Shown piece by piece: positions 1 through 8,826 of a stretch of 57,069 nucleotides of DNA. Both the position numbers and the translations under genes were made by a program. Positions within the stretch are counted from its first letter, which is position 1. Every line of letters begins with the position of its first letter. Under the pieces are notes generated by a model that saw only the letters and a list, made by a program, of their open reading frames with translations, was not told where the DNA came from and searched no databases. Origin of the DNA: F23-B02 sp963620985 (lineage in GTDB: Bacteria; Bacillota; Clostridia; Oscillospirales; Oscillospiraceae); NCBI GenBank assembly GCA_963620985.1, contig CAVFCI010000008.1, positions 1 to 57,069 of the forward strand. Reading direction: 5' to 3'.

Positions 1-55
1 GCTCCCCCGCTGCGCGGTTATCTTTACGCAGCAGCAGAGGTTTTTTGACAGTCTG
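1..55 (-). repeat. Dispersed 55-bp intergenic element, copy 1
   Basis: On the minus strand this reads CAGACTGTC, an A run, then GCTGCTGCGTAA and a GCGCAGC/GGGGGAGC end. It matches 15808-15862 at 54 of 55 positions, and its first 32 bases recur at 56990-57021 with one mismatch. The element contains a short GCTGCG/CGCAGC stem. No coding function is seen; it lies beside strong terminators in this copy and at 56990. Confidence 0.85.
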
Positions 56-57
56 AT

Positions 58-89
58 GCTCCCCGTGAATGCTCACGGGGAGCTTTTTT
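58..89 (+). terminator. Intrinsic terminator of a gene left of the window
   Basis: A perfect 11-bp stem (58-68 with 73-83, loop ATGC) is followed by six T residues at 84-89. The T tract lies on the plus strand, so it ends a rightward gene whose body is outside the window. Confidence 0.85.
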
Positions 90-447
90 CGTTTTGCGGC
101 AAATTCCTCAGACAGTGCTTGCATCGCATATAATGCTGCGTTATGATACAGGATAACAGATATAATGCGATAGCAGAACAAAAGCAAATTGAAAAAGCCT
201 GCTCCGTACGCAGGATATAAAAATGTGTAAAATATCCGATAATGGCTCTTGAAATGTCGCATATAATCTGATATTATTGGATTAATTAGTAGAAATGATA
301 CTATATTAGGCAGCTTGTCAAAAACCCGCGAGGGGGATTTTCTGATAAGCTGCACAGGGAGGCTCTGCGGTCTGTGCCGCGGGGGGATCATGTAGCGCCC
401 GCCTTGACAAGGCGCGTAAATACAAATATGTTTAAAGGAGAAAGTAA
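90..447 (+). other. Non-coding stretch with promoter and structured 5' leader
   Basis: No convincing gene lies between the terminator and 448. Positions 90-248 are A+T-rich with nothing clear. A promoter sits at 249-277. The roughly 160-nt leader after it can fold into a 310-353 hairpin (GCAGCTT/AAGCTGC outer stem, AAAACCC-type inner stem), a GCACAG/CTGTGC hairpin (352-377) whose arm overlaps the first by two bases, and a CGCCTT/AAGGCG hairpin (400-414) just before the ribosome binding site. I do not recognise a known riboswitch. Confidence 0.55.
249..277 (+). promoter_or_regulatory. SigA-type promoter for the cohesin/SLH gene
   Basis: TTGAAA at 249-254, exactly 17 bp, then TATTAT at 272-277. 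The predicted transcript start near 284 leaves a long leader before the start codon at 448 (AAGGAG at 435-440). Confidence 0.55.
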
Positions 448-2649
448 ATGAAAAAGCGCGTATTAAGTCTGCTGCTTGTTCTGTGTATGGTTCTGACTAT
501 CATGCCTGCGGCAGCAGCATTCGCCGACGGTACACCGACGCTGTCCGTCGGATCCGTGACGGCAAAGCATGGAGAAATTGTTGATGTCCCCGTCAGCATA
601 TCGAATAACCCCGGCGTTATGGGAATGAAGTTCACGGTAAATTATGACACGACCAAGCTCGAACAAATCCTGCCCGGCGACGATGACGACTGGCAGGACA
701 CAGATAAGTATGATGGCTGGACAGTCATCAAAAACTGCGTTTGGGTTGGATCGAAAAACGTAAAAGATGACGGCGTTATTATGTATCTCCGATTCAAGGT
801 TCTTGATAAGGCCGACGGCGCAGTGACGCTGTCCCTCAGCGGTCTGGATATAGGCAATAAAGCAGAAGAAAAGCTTGAAGACAGCTTCACGACTGTTTCC
901 GGCAGCGTGACCTCTGATACGTACACCGCAGTTGTCACCGAGCCGACCTGCAAGGATCAGGGCTACACCACCTACACCTGCGAATGCGGCAAGAGCTACG
1001 TTGCCGACCGTGTAGATGCAGACGCATCCAAGCACGTTACCGAGCTTAAGAACTTCGAGGCCGCTACCTGCGCAAAAGAAGGCTACAGCGGCGATAAGGT
1101 CTGCACCGTTTGCGGCGCGACCGTAGAAACGGGCAAAGCTACCGCTAAAGTAGATCACCAGACTGAGATCAAAAACGCCGTAGAGCCGACCTGCGCCAAG
1201 GAAGGCTACAGCGGCGATAAGGTCTGCACAGTCTGCGGCGAGACCGTAGAAAATGGCACAGTGCTCGAGAAAACCGCTCACGTTGCCGGTGATCCCGTCA
1301 ATGCCAAGGACGCGAGCTGCACCGAAGCCGGCTACACCGGCGATACCTACTGCAAATTCTGCAACACCAAGATGAGCACCGGCAAAGAGATCCCCATGAA
1401 GGAGCACACCTCTGTTGAGGTAGCTGCTGTTGAGCCCACCTGCACCGAGGCTGGCTCGAAGGCTGGCACCAAGTGCTCGGTCTGCGGCGAGGTTCTCACC
1501 GGCTGCGAAGAGGTTCCCGCAAACGGCCACACCCCTGTTGACGTAGAGGCTGTTGAGCCCACCTGCACCACCGCTGGCTCGAAGGCTGGCACCAAGTGCT
1601 CGGTCTGCGAAAAGATTCTCACCGGCTGCGAAGTGGTTCCCGCACTCGGCCATGACTACAAGGACGGCGTCTGCACCGGCTGCGGCGAAAAGAAGCCCGT
1701 CGGCCACGTTCACAGCTACACCGAGGAAGTGACCGCCCCGACCTGCACCGAGAAGGGCTACACCACCTACACCTGCGTCTGCGGCTTCAGCCGTGTTGAC
1801 GATTACGTTGACGCACTCGGACACACCGAGGCCGTCGATGCAGCAGTCGCAGCGACCTGCGAGAAGACCGGACTGACCGAGGGCAAGCACTGCTCGGTCT
1901 GCGACACGGTTCTCGTGGCACAGGAAGAGACTCCCGCACTTGGCCACACCGAAGTCGTTGATGCAGCAGTTGCAGCGACCTGCGAGAAGACCGGCCTGAC
2001 CGAGGGCAAGCACTGCTCGGTCTGCAATAAGGTCCTCGTGGCTCAGGAGACCGTTCCCATGGCCGCGCACAGCTACAAGGACGGCGTCTGCACCGTCTGC
2101 GGCGCGAAAGAGCCTGTTGTAAATCCCTTCCCCGATGTTGCAGAGACCAGCCCCTACTACGATGCAATTCTCTGGGCATACAACAATGACATCACCACCG
2201 GCAAGCTCGACGGCACCTTCGGCGTAAACGACGGCTGCACCCGTGCACAGATCGTTACCTTCCTGTACCGTCAGGCCGGTTCTCCCGAGGTCTCCGCTGA
2301 CGTAGTCAATCCGTTCACCGACGTAAGCGCAGACAGCGTATACTACAAGGCCATCATGTGGGCAGTTTCCGAGGGCATCACCAAGGGCACCACTGCTACC
2401 ACCTTTGATCCCAATGCAGTATGCACTCGCGGCCAGATCGTGACCTTCCTGTTCCGTGCATCCGGCGACGAGAAGGTTGAGACCACCGTCAGCTTCAGCG
2501 ACGTTGCAGCAGGCTCCTACTGCTATGATGCAGTTGCATGGGCAGTTGCCAACGGCGTGACCAAGGGCTTCAGCGACACCACCTTTGCTCCCAATGCTAC
2601 CTGCACTCGTGGTCAGGCTGTCACCTTTATCTACCGCGCAAGCAAGTAA
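448..2649 (+). CDS. Secreted cohesin-domain protein with nine Cys repeats and three SLH domains
   Basis: 733 residues. Residues 1-26 are a signal peptide ending in an AAAFA-type cleavage site. Residues about 28-155 resemble a cohesin fold: the GEIVDVPVSI strand, the NPGVMGMKFTVNYD strand with a following KLE, and a late LRFKVL strand are typical. Nine repeats of 35-45 residues follow (about 155-550), each with a C..GY/GS core, one or two CxxC pairs and usually a closing GH. Three SLH domains (about 559, 620 and 680 onward) should tie the protein to secondary cell-wall polymer. Cohesin plus SLH is the plan of cellulosomal anchoring scaffoldins, but no canonical dockerin pair was seen in the window, so the ligand is unknown. 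SLH motifs read CTRxQ where many families have ITRAE. Own promoter and terminator, so monocistronic. Confidence 0.8.
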   Translation: MKKRVLSLLLVLCMVLTIMPAAAAFADGTPTLSVGSVTAKHGEIVDVPVSISNNPGVMGMKFTVNYDTTKLEQILPGDDDDWQDTDKYDGWTVIKNCVWVGSKNVKDDGVIMYLRFKVLDKADGAVTLSLSGLDIGNKAEEKLEDSFTTVSGSVTSDTYTAVVTEPTCKDQGYTTYTCECGKSYVADRVDADASKHVTELKNFEAATCAKEGYSGDKVCTVCGATVETGKATAKVDHQTEIKNAVEPTCAKEGYSGDKVCTVCGETVENGTVLEKTAHVAGDPVNAKDASCTEAGYTGDTYCKFCNTKMSTGKEIPMKEHTSVEVAAVEPTCTEAGSKAGTKCSVCGEVLTGCEEVPANGHTPVDVEAVEPTCTTAGSKAGTKCSVCEKILTGCEVVPALGHDYKDGVCTGCGEKKPVGHVHSYTEEVTAPTCTEKGYTTYTCVCGFSRVDDYVDALGHTEAVDAAVAATCEKTGLTEGKHCSVCDTVLVAQEETPALGHTEVVDAAVAATCEKTGLTEGKHCSVCNKVLVAQETVPMAAHSYKDGVCTVCGAKEPVVNPFPDVAETSPYYDAILWAYNNDITTGKLDGTFGVNDGCTRAQIVTFLYRQAGSPEVSADVVNPFTDVSADSVYYKAIMWAVSEGITKGTTATTFDPNAVCTRGQIVTFLFRASGDEKVETTVSFSDVAAGSYCYDAVAWAVANGVTKGFSDTTFAPNATCTRGQAVTFIYRASK

Positions 2650-2667
2650 TATAAGCAATGACCCCAA

Positions 2668-2698
2668 GCTCCCCGACCGGCGGTCGGGGAGCTTTTTT
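2668..2698 (+). terminator. Intrinsic terminator after the cohesin/SLH gene
   Basis: An 11-bp perfect stem (2668-2678 with 2682-2692, loop GGC) followed by six T. Confidence 0.9.
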
Positions 2699-2723
2699 GC
2701 GGCCAAAATTGAGCTCGGAGCAG

Positions 2724-2752
2724 TTGACCTGTTGCTCACAATATGGTAAAAT
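2724..2752 (+). promoter_or_regulatory. Promoter of the lipase gene
   Basis: TTGACC at 2724-2729, 17 bp, TAAAAT at 2747-2752. The AGGAGG at 2785-2790 sets the lipase start at 2797 rather than the upstream in-frame ATG at 2743, which would lie inside the promoter. Confidence 0.7.
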
Positions 2753-2796
2753 CAATATATACATTGCAAGGGGAATTTTTAAACAGGAGGAGAATA

Positions 2797-4689
2797 ATGA
2801 AAAAGTCAAAAAAGCTGATCAGTCTGATGCTCGCGCTGCTGCTGCTTTGCAGCCTCATGCCGGCCTGCGCGTCAGCTGAAAACGCAGCAGCGGAGGATGA
2901 ATATCCCTTCGTGTTTGTTCACGGCCTCATGGGCTGGGGCGACAGGTCGATGCTCGACCCGATCGTGCCGTACTGGGGCATGACGACGGGCAATCTTATG
3001 AACTACCTGACGAGCAAGGGCTATGAGAGCTATGCCGCTCAGGTCGGACCGCTCTCCGGCGCATGGGACAGAGCCTGCGAGCTCTATGCTCAGCTCACCG
3101 GCACGAGGGTCGATTACGGCGCGGCGCATTCCGCCGAAAAGGGACATGAGCGCTACGGCATCACCTACGAAACGCCCCTGTTCGAGGGATGGAGCGCCGA
3201 GAAAAAGGTCAATCTCATAGGACACAGCTTCGGCGGCGCAACGACGCGCCTGTTCCTTGAGCTGTTGGCAAACGGCAGCGCCGAGGAGGTAGCGGCGGCG
3301 AAGGCAGCCGGAACAGAGGTCTCGCCGCTGTTTGAGGGCGGCAAGGGCGATTGGGTGTATTCGCTCACGGCAGTGGCCGCTCCGCATAACGGAACGACCT
3401 TTATCGAGACCTGCGATATCTCCACCAAGGTAGTCACAGATTTTATCTACAACTTCGGCGCGTCCCTCGGCTTTACCAAGCTCAAGGGCGTGTATGATCT
3501 CCAGCTCGAGCACTTCGGCATCTACCGTCAGGACGATGAGACAGACCTTCAGTACCTTGTCCGCGTGCTCAACAGCAGCGATTTCATGAGCCATAACGAC
3601 AACGCGATCTATGACCTGACCATTGACAACGCACTGAAGATAAACGACGGCATCGAGATGCAGAAGAACGTCTATTACTTCTCCGTCTGCGGCGATGCGA
3701 CCCATGAGAGCGCGGTCAGCGGCAATCAGGTTCCCGACTCGTCGGTGTTCATGCTCCTCAAGCCCTTTGCTGCGATGATGGGCAAGTATTACGACGAGTA
3801 CACGGACGGCGGCGTTTATATCGACAGAACGTGGCTTCCCAATGACGGCATGGTCAACGTCGTGTCCGGCCTGTATCCCGTCAACAGCCAGCTTAAATGC
3901 GTCAATGCCGACGGAAGTCAGGCCTTCGTCGTCTGCGACGGCTACAATAACGAGGACTACGCCAGCGGCATATGGAACGTTCTGCCCACGCAGCCGTATG
4001 ACCATCTGAGCATCGTCGGCGGCATACTCTCGAACACGGTGTCAAATACCCGTCACCTGTACATGGAGCTCATAAGCCGCGTGACGAGCACCTACGGCAA
4101 GAGCGCGGATAAGACGGACGACCCGATAAACGAGGACACGCTGCCCTTTACGGACGTGAGCCGTGATCGCTGGTCGTATGACGCGATCCTTCAGATGTAC
4201 CAGCTCGGCATCGTCAACGGACGCTCGGAGACTGTGTTCGACCCGACCGGCAACGTGACGCGCGCGGAGTTTGTGAAGATGCTCGCCTGCTTTGACGGCG
4301 TGGATACGGGTGTATACGCAAAGTGCCGCTTTACCGATGTGAGCGATAAGAGCGTTTTTGCCCCCTATATCGAGTGGGCTGCCAATAACGGCATCGTCTA
4401 CGGCGTAAATTCGACGAGCTTCAAGCCCAACGACAATATCACCCGCGAGCAGATGGCGGCGATAATCTGCCGCTACGCAGAGTATGCGGGCATAAAGCTC
4501 TCCGATGATATCGCAGCCGTGAGCTTTACCGACGCTGCCCAGATAGCGCAGTACGCCGCCCCGAGCGTTACCGCTCTCCAGCGCGCCGGAATAGTCAACG
4601 GAGCGCAGAACGCCGACGGAAGCTACAGCTATTATCCGAAATCCTTTACGACCCGCGAGCAGGCCTGCGCCGTGCTCAGCCGCATCTGA
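2797..4689 (+). CDS. Secreted lipase with three SLH domains
   Basis: 630 residues. The signal peptide (MKKSKKLISLMLALLLL...) ends near residue 25. The alpha/beta-hydrolase domain opens with FVFVHGLMGWG (oxyanion-hole region). It carries a nucleophile elbow GHSFGG with Ser144, and AHSAEKGHERYG and WSAEKKVNLIGH stretches reminiscent of the large Bacillus/Staphylococcus lipases of family I. A later NDGMVNVVSGLYP and a YDHLSIVGG are the likely Asp/His regions. The substrate is probably an acyl ester such as a triacylglycerol. Three SLH repeats start near residues 449, 510 and 575 and anchor the enzyme to the wall. The last repeat is longer than usual (an NADGSYSY insert). The gene is monocistronic, between its own promoter and the terminator at 4732. 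Confidence 0.87.
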   Translation: MKKSKKLISLMLALLLLCSLMPACASAENAAAEDEYPFVFVHGLMGWGDRSMLDPIVPYWGMTTGNLMNYLTSKGYESYAAQVGPLSGAWDRACELYAQLTGTRVDYGAAHSAEKGHERYGITYETPLFEGWSAEKKVNLIGHSFGGATTRLFLELLANGSAEEVAAAKAAGTEVSPLFEGGKGDWVYSLTAVAAPHNGTTFIETCDISTKVVTDFIYNFGASLGFTKLKGVYDLQLEHFGIYRQDDETDLQYLVRVLNSSDFMSHNDNAIYDLTIDNALKINDGIEMQKNVYYFSVCGDATHESAVSGNQVPDSSVFMLLKPFAAMMGKYYDEYTDGGVYIDRTWLPNDGMVNVVSGLYPVNSQLKCVNADGSQAFVVCDGYNNEDYASGIWNVLPTQPYDHLSIVGGILSNTVSNTRHLYMELISRVTSTYGKSADKTDDPINEDTLPFTDVSRDRWSYDAILQMYQLGIVNGRSETVFDPTGNVTRAEFVKMLACFDGVDTGVYAKCRFTDVSDKSVFAPYIEWAANNGIVYGVNSTSFKPNDNITREQMAAIICRYAEYAGIKLSDDIAAVSFTDAAQIAQYAAPSVTALQRAGIVNGAQNADGSYSYYPKSFTTREQACAVLSRI

Positions 4690-4731
4690 TCAATTTAATA
4701 ATCAATAAATCGTATTAATTTAATAAATCGT

Positions 4732-4759
4732 AAAAAACCGTGGCTTGCCACGGTTTTTT
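4732..4759. terminator. Bidirectional terminator after the lipase
   Basis: Perfect 13-base arms (4732-4744 and 4747-4759) starting with an A run and ending with a T run, so it can act on both strands. Confidence 0.85.
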
Positions 4760-4760
4760 A

Positions 4761-4789
4761 TTGCAATCAGTTTAGACGTTTAGTATAAT
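4761..4789 (+). promoter_or_regulatory. Promoter of the ABC/FtsX operon
   Basis: TTGCAA at 4761-4766, 17 bp, perfect TATAAT at 4784-4789, about 34 nt before the start codon at 4823. Confidence 0.75.
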
Positions 4790-4822
4790 ATATCTAATAC
4801 ATTACTGTGAGGCGGACAGGCT

Positions 4823-5524
4823 ATGGCATACGTTGAATTTGAAAAAGTCAAAAAGACCTATCACATGGGCGAGGTGAGCATAGAAGCCCTGAAGGATGCG
4901 ACGTTTGAGGTCGAAAAGGGCGAGATATGCGTCATCGTCGGCGCGTCGGGCGCGGGCAAGACCACGCTCCTGAACATCCTCGGCGGCATGGACAGTCTCA
5001 GCTCGGGGCGCGTGGTTCTCGACGGGGAGGAGATATCGTCGTATAACGCCATGCAGCTTACGACCTATCGCCGCTATGACGTCGGCTTTGTCTTTCAGTT
5101 TTATAACCTCGTGCAGAACCTGACTGCCATAGAAAACGTCGAGCTTGCCGCGCAGATATGCAAGAATCCCATGGACGCAGCGGAGGTAATCGACCTCGTC
5201 GGACTGCACGACAGAGCGCAGAATTTCCCCGCCCAGCTGTCCGGCGGCGAGCAGCAGCGCGTCGCCATAGCGCGCGCCCTCGCAAAGAACCCGAAGCTTC
5301 TGCTCTGCGACGAGCCGACGGGCGCTCTGGACTACAATACCGGCAAGGCGGTTTTGCAGCTTTTGCAGGATTGCAGCCGCAAAAACGGCATGACCGTCAT
5401 CATCATAACCCATAACCACGCGCTCACCGCCATGGCCGACAGAGTCGTCTCCGTCAAGAGCGGCGTTGTCACGGATGTGAAACGAAACGAGCACCCCATT
5501 CCCATCGAAGATATTGAGTGGTAG
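4823..5524 (+). CDS. ABC transporter ATP-binding protein, MacB/LolD type
   Basis: 233 residues, the usual size for the family. It has Walker A GASGAGKTT (residues about 41-49), a Q-loop in VFQFYNLVQNLT, ABC signature LSGGEQQRVAIARAL (about 139), Walker B LLLCDEPTGALD (about 157) and the switch His in IITHN. The FYNLVQNLTAIENV segment is typical of ATPases paired with FtsX-like permeases that drive export or mechanotransmission rather than uptake. The stop overlaps a possible TTG start of the permease and lies 4 nt before its more likely ATG, so the two are translationally linked. The substrate cannot be read from sequence. Confidence 0.93.
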   Translation: MAYVEFEKVKKTYHMGEVSIEALKDATFEVEKGEICVIVGASGAGKTTLLNILGGMDSLSSGRVVLDGEEISSYNAMQLTTYRRYDVGFVFQFYNLVQNLTAIENVELAAQICKNPMDAAEVIDLVGLHDRAQNFPAQLSGGEQQRVAIARALAKNPKLLLCDEPTGALDYNTGKAVLQLLQDCSRKNGMTVIIITHNHALTAMADRVVSVKSGVVTDVKRNEHPIPIEDIEW

Positions 5525-5528
5525 ACCG

Positions 5529-8500
5529 ATGAACAGATCGACCTTAAAGCTTACAAAAAGAGAAATAAAAAACAGCCTCGGGAGATATCTTGCCATATTT
5601 GCGATAATCGCGCTGGGAGCGGGGCTGTTTGTCGGCCTCAGGCTCTCACGCCCGGACTTTCTGGAGACATATAATAACTATACGCAGCGCACGCATTTTT
5701 ACGATTTCCGCCTCGTGTCCACCCTCGGCCTTACAGACGACGATCTTGCCGAGGTGAAAAAGCTCTCCGGTGTTACGCTTGCCGAGGGCGCTGTCGGCGC
5801 GGATTTCCTGTTCAATACGCCCGATGAGGATAACCTCATCATGATGGCGCAGAGCATACCCGAGGAGATAAACCTCATCGAACTCAAATCTGGGCATATG
5901 CCGGAGAAGGCCGATGAGTGCCTTGCAGACCCAAATCTCTACACCGAGGACGATATCGGCAGCACGGTAAAGCTGTCGGAGGATAACAGCACCCAGACCT
6001 TTGATACCTTTGCCTACGACGAATATACGATCGTCGGCATAGCCGAGAGCGTCTTGTATATCAACACCGAGCGCGGCTCGAGCACGCTCGGAAACGGCAG
6101 CGTCAAGGGCTATATCTATATCCCGTCAGACGGCTTCTCGACGGATTACTATACCGATATCTACGTCTGCGTCGATGCCGAGGGCTATGTGTACTCCGAC
6201 GAATACGAGGCAAGCTGCAAGAAATACGTCGAGCCGCTCGAGGAGCTCATGGCAGAGCGGGCGGTCGTGCGGCGCGAGAGCATAATCGAGGATGCCGAGT
6301 CGCAGCTTGACGATGCAAGGGCGCAGTATGAGGAGGGCAAGGCGCAGTACGACGCGGCAAAGGCCGAGTACGACAGCGGCTATGCCGCCTATGTGCAGAA
6401 AAAAAGCGAGACCGAGGCCGAGCTTGAAAAGGCGCGCATACAGATCGAGGAAGCCGAGAGCATGATGGGCGATACGTCCGTTATAGATCAGAAGCAGGCC
6501 GAGCTCGATGCTGCCAAGGCCGAGCTTGACAAGGGACAGGCCGAGTATGAGTCCGGCCTGCGCCAGTTCAACACACGCGCAGCGCTCGCCTACGGCACGG
6601 TAGATCAGCAGATAGCCTATTACGAAAACCGCATTGCCGAAAAGCAAAACGATATCGCGGAGAAAAACGCCGAGATCGAAAGCCTCAACGCCGAGCTTGC
6701 GGAGGCTCAGGCAAACGGCGAACGCCTGAGAGCGAGGATCTTAGAGAGCAGGATAAAAACGGCAAACGACCGCATAAGCATTTTAAACAGCGAGATAGCG
6801 CTGTGCAATGAGCGTCTTGAAACTCACCGGCAGAAGCGCGCCGCGGTCGATGCGGAGCTTGAGCCGTACCGCAAGCAGCTTGAGGATGCAAAGGCGCAGC
6901 TCGATTCCGGCTACGCGCAGATAGCCGAGGGTCAGGCGCAGCTCGATCAGGCGCGTGAGATGATAAACAGCGGCGGAGCGCAGCTCGAGGAGGCAAAAAA
7001 GCAGTACGAGCAGGGCAAGGCCGAGGCCGAGCGCGGCTTTGCCGAGGCAGAACAGGAGCTGGCCTCCGGCAAGGCGCAGCTTGACAGTGCCAAGGCCGAG
7101 CTTGACAAGGGCGCAGCCGAGCTCGATAAGGCCGAAAAGCAGATAAAAAACATAAACCATGCCGATACATACGTCCTTGACCGCGATACGAATGCGGGCT
7201 ACGTCTGCTTTGAGAGCGATACGAACGTCGTCCAGAGCGTCGCGGCTGTGTTCCCAGTGTTCTTTTTCCTCGTCGCGGCTCTTGTGTGCCTTACGACGAT
7301 GACGAGAATGATCGACGATCAGCGCACGCAGATAGGCATAATGAAGGCGCTCGGCTATTCCTCCGGCGCTATTATGAGCAAGTACATGCTCTATTCCGGC
7401 AGTGCTACCGTGCTCGGCTGCGTGTTCGGCATAGCGGCTGGAAGCATCGCGTTTCCGGCAATAGTGTGGTTCGGCTACGGGCTGATATATAATCTCTCCG
7501 GCCTTACCTTCACGATGGACTGGCCGCTGGCGCTGGGCATAACCGCGGCAAACCTCGCCGTTACGGTGCTCGTGACCTGGTACTGCTGCGCAAAGGAGCT
7601 CAAAAGCGTACCGGCAGAGCTCATACGTCCCAAGGCTCCCGAGGCGGGAAAGAGGATCCTGCTCGAGCGCATACCGACCGTGTGGAACGACATGAGCTTC
7701 ATGCAGAAGGTGTCGGCGCGAAACATCATGCGCTATAAAAAGCGCATATTCATGATGCTGCTCGGCATCGGCGGCTGCACGGCGCTCGTTTTAACGGCGC
7801 TCGGCCTCAACGATACGATACAGAACGTCGTAACGCGGCAGTATGACGATATAATCCTCTACGACTACGAGCTGACCATGGCCTATGACATGGACGACGA
7901 GGAGCAGGATATCTTCTTCCGCGACGCGGGCGATAACGTGAAGGACGCAATATTCCTCTATCGCGGCCTTGCGGAGGTTGACGGCGGCGGTGCCGTCAAG
8001 ACTGCGACGCTCACCGTATCCGACGGCAAGGGACTGTATAAATTCATTGACCTCAGCTATGACGGTGTCCCCATCGACTATCCCGGGAAAAACGAGGCGG
8101 CGATAAACTATAACCTCGCCCGTCAGCTCGGAGGTGTCGAGATCGGCGACGAGATAAAGCTCACAACAGCCGAGAAAAAGGAGCTCACCGTAACGGTAAG
8201 CTCGCTGTTTGACAATTATGTGGACAGCTTTGTGTTCATCTCGCCCGAGACGTATGAGGTGCAGCTCGGCGAAAAGCCGGCGTATAAGTCCGCGCTTGCA
8301 AACGCGCCGTCCGGCGAGGACGTGAACGCCTGCGCCGCTGCAATAGCCAATGACGTTGACGGCGTTAGAGGCGTTACCCTGAGCGTTGACACAAAGGAGC
8401 GTGTCGGCAGCATGATGGACGGACTTCTGGTCGTTGTCGCGGCGATAATCCTCTGCGCGGGGCTTCTGGCCTTTATCGTGCTGTATAACCTCACGAACAT

Positions 8501-8825
8501 AAATATCTCCGAGCGTATACGCGAGATAGCGACGATAAAGGTGCTCGGCTTCTATCCTAAGGAGGCGGCTCAGTATGTTTTCCGCGAAAACCTCATTCTC
8601 ACGGGAGCGGGCGCGGTGTTCGGCCTCGGCCTCGGCGTTGCGCTGCATGCTTTCGTAATGAACGCGATAAAGGTCGATATGATGTATTTCAAGCCCCACA
8701 TCAGCTTTTTGAGCTTTGCGGTGTCGATCGTTATAACCTTCGTGTTCGCGGCCATCGTCAACGCCATCATGCGCCGCAGGATAGATAACATCGACATGGC
8801 CGGCGCACTCAAATCAATAGAGTAA
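5529..8825 (+). CDS. FtsX-family ABC permease with a large coiled-coil ectodomain
   Basis: 1098 residues from the ATG at 5529, preceded by GAGTGG at 5516-5521; a TTG at 5514 is an alternative. One TM helix near 15-40 is followed by a large outer region. Residues about 250-550 form a long coiled coil built of xxxLxxG-type heptads (AKAELDKGQAEY, AQLDSGYAQIAEG and similar). A first FtsX block of TM helices spans about 570-690, a second outer domain follows, and the last FtsX block spans about 960-1085 with the conserved ISERIREIATIKVLGF loop. The architecture resembles the large MacB/BceB-like permeases of Firmicutes, but the heptads are like those of YhgE/Pip proteins. It works with the ATPase at 4823. 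The cargo is unknown. Confidence 0.9.
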   Translation: MNRSTLKLTKREIKNSLGRYLAIFAIIALGAGLFVGLRLSRPDFLETYNNYTQRTHFYDFRLVSTLGLTDDDLAEVKKLSGVTLAEGAVGADFLFNTPDEDNLIMMAQSIPEEINLIELKSGHMPEKADECLADPNLYTEDDIGSTVKLSEDNSTQTFDTFAYDEYTIVGIAESVLYINTERGSSTLGNGSVKGYIYIPSDGFSTDYYTDIYVCVDAEGYVYSDEYEASCKKYVEPLEELMAERAVVRRESIIEDAESQLDDARAQYEEGKAQYDAAKAEYDSGYAAYVQKKSETEAELEKARIQIEEAESMMGDTSVIDQKQAELDAAKAELDKGQAEYESGLRQFNTRAALAYGTVDQQIAYYENRIAEKQNDIAEKNAEIESLNAELAEAQANGERLRARILESRIKTANDRISILNSEIALCNERLETHRQKRAAVDAELEPYRKQLEDAKAQLDSGYAQIAEGQAQLDQAREMINSGGAQLEEAKKQYEQGKAEAERGFAEAEQELASGKAQLDSAKAELDKGAAELDKAEKQIKNINHADTYVLDRDTNAGYVCFESDTNVVQSVAAVFPVFFFLVAALVCLTTMTRMIDDQRTQIGIMKALGYSSGAIMSKYMLYSGSATVLGCVFGIAAGSIAFPAIVWFGYGLIYNLSGLTFTMDWPLALGITAANLAVTVLVTWYCCAKELKSVPAELIRPKAPEAGKRILLERIPTVWNDMSFMQKVSARNIMRYKKRIFMMLLGIGGCTALVLTALGLNDTIQNVVTRQYDDIILYDYELTMAYDMDDEEQDIFFRDAGDNVKDAIFLYRGLAEVDGGGAVKTATLTVSDGKGLYKFIDLSYDGVPIDYPGKNEAAINYNLARQLGGVEIGDEIKLTTAEKKELTVTVSSLFDNYVDSFVFISPETYEVQLGEKPAYKSALANAPSGEDVNACAAAIANDVDGVRGVTLSVDTKERVGSMMDGLLVVVAAIILCAGLLAFIVLYNLTNINISERIREIATIKVLGFYPKEAAQYVFRENLILTGAGAVFGLGLGVALHAFVMNAIKVDMMYFKPHISFLSFAVSIVITFVFAAIVNAIMRRRIDNIDMAGALKSIE

Positions 8826-8826
8826 T

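Noticed and set aside
463..2739. A 758-codon open frame on the minus strand opposite the cohesin/SLH gene
   Set aside because: It mirrors the repeat-rich plus-strand gene, has no signal or domain, and exists because the sense gene's biased codons leave few antisense stops. The sense frame has signal peptide, SLH domains, promoter and terminator.
4690..4731. TTAATAAATCG-type short repeats as a replication or attachment site
   Set aside because: Only two or three A+T-rich copies lie in a short gap before a terminator; no DnaA boxes or integrase gene are seen.
4802..8699. Several long minus-strand frames opposite the ABC/FtsX genes
   Set aside because: They are shadows of G+C-biased genes with clear Walker and FtsX motifs in the sense frames; no ribosome sites or domains were seen.
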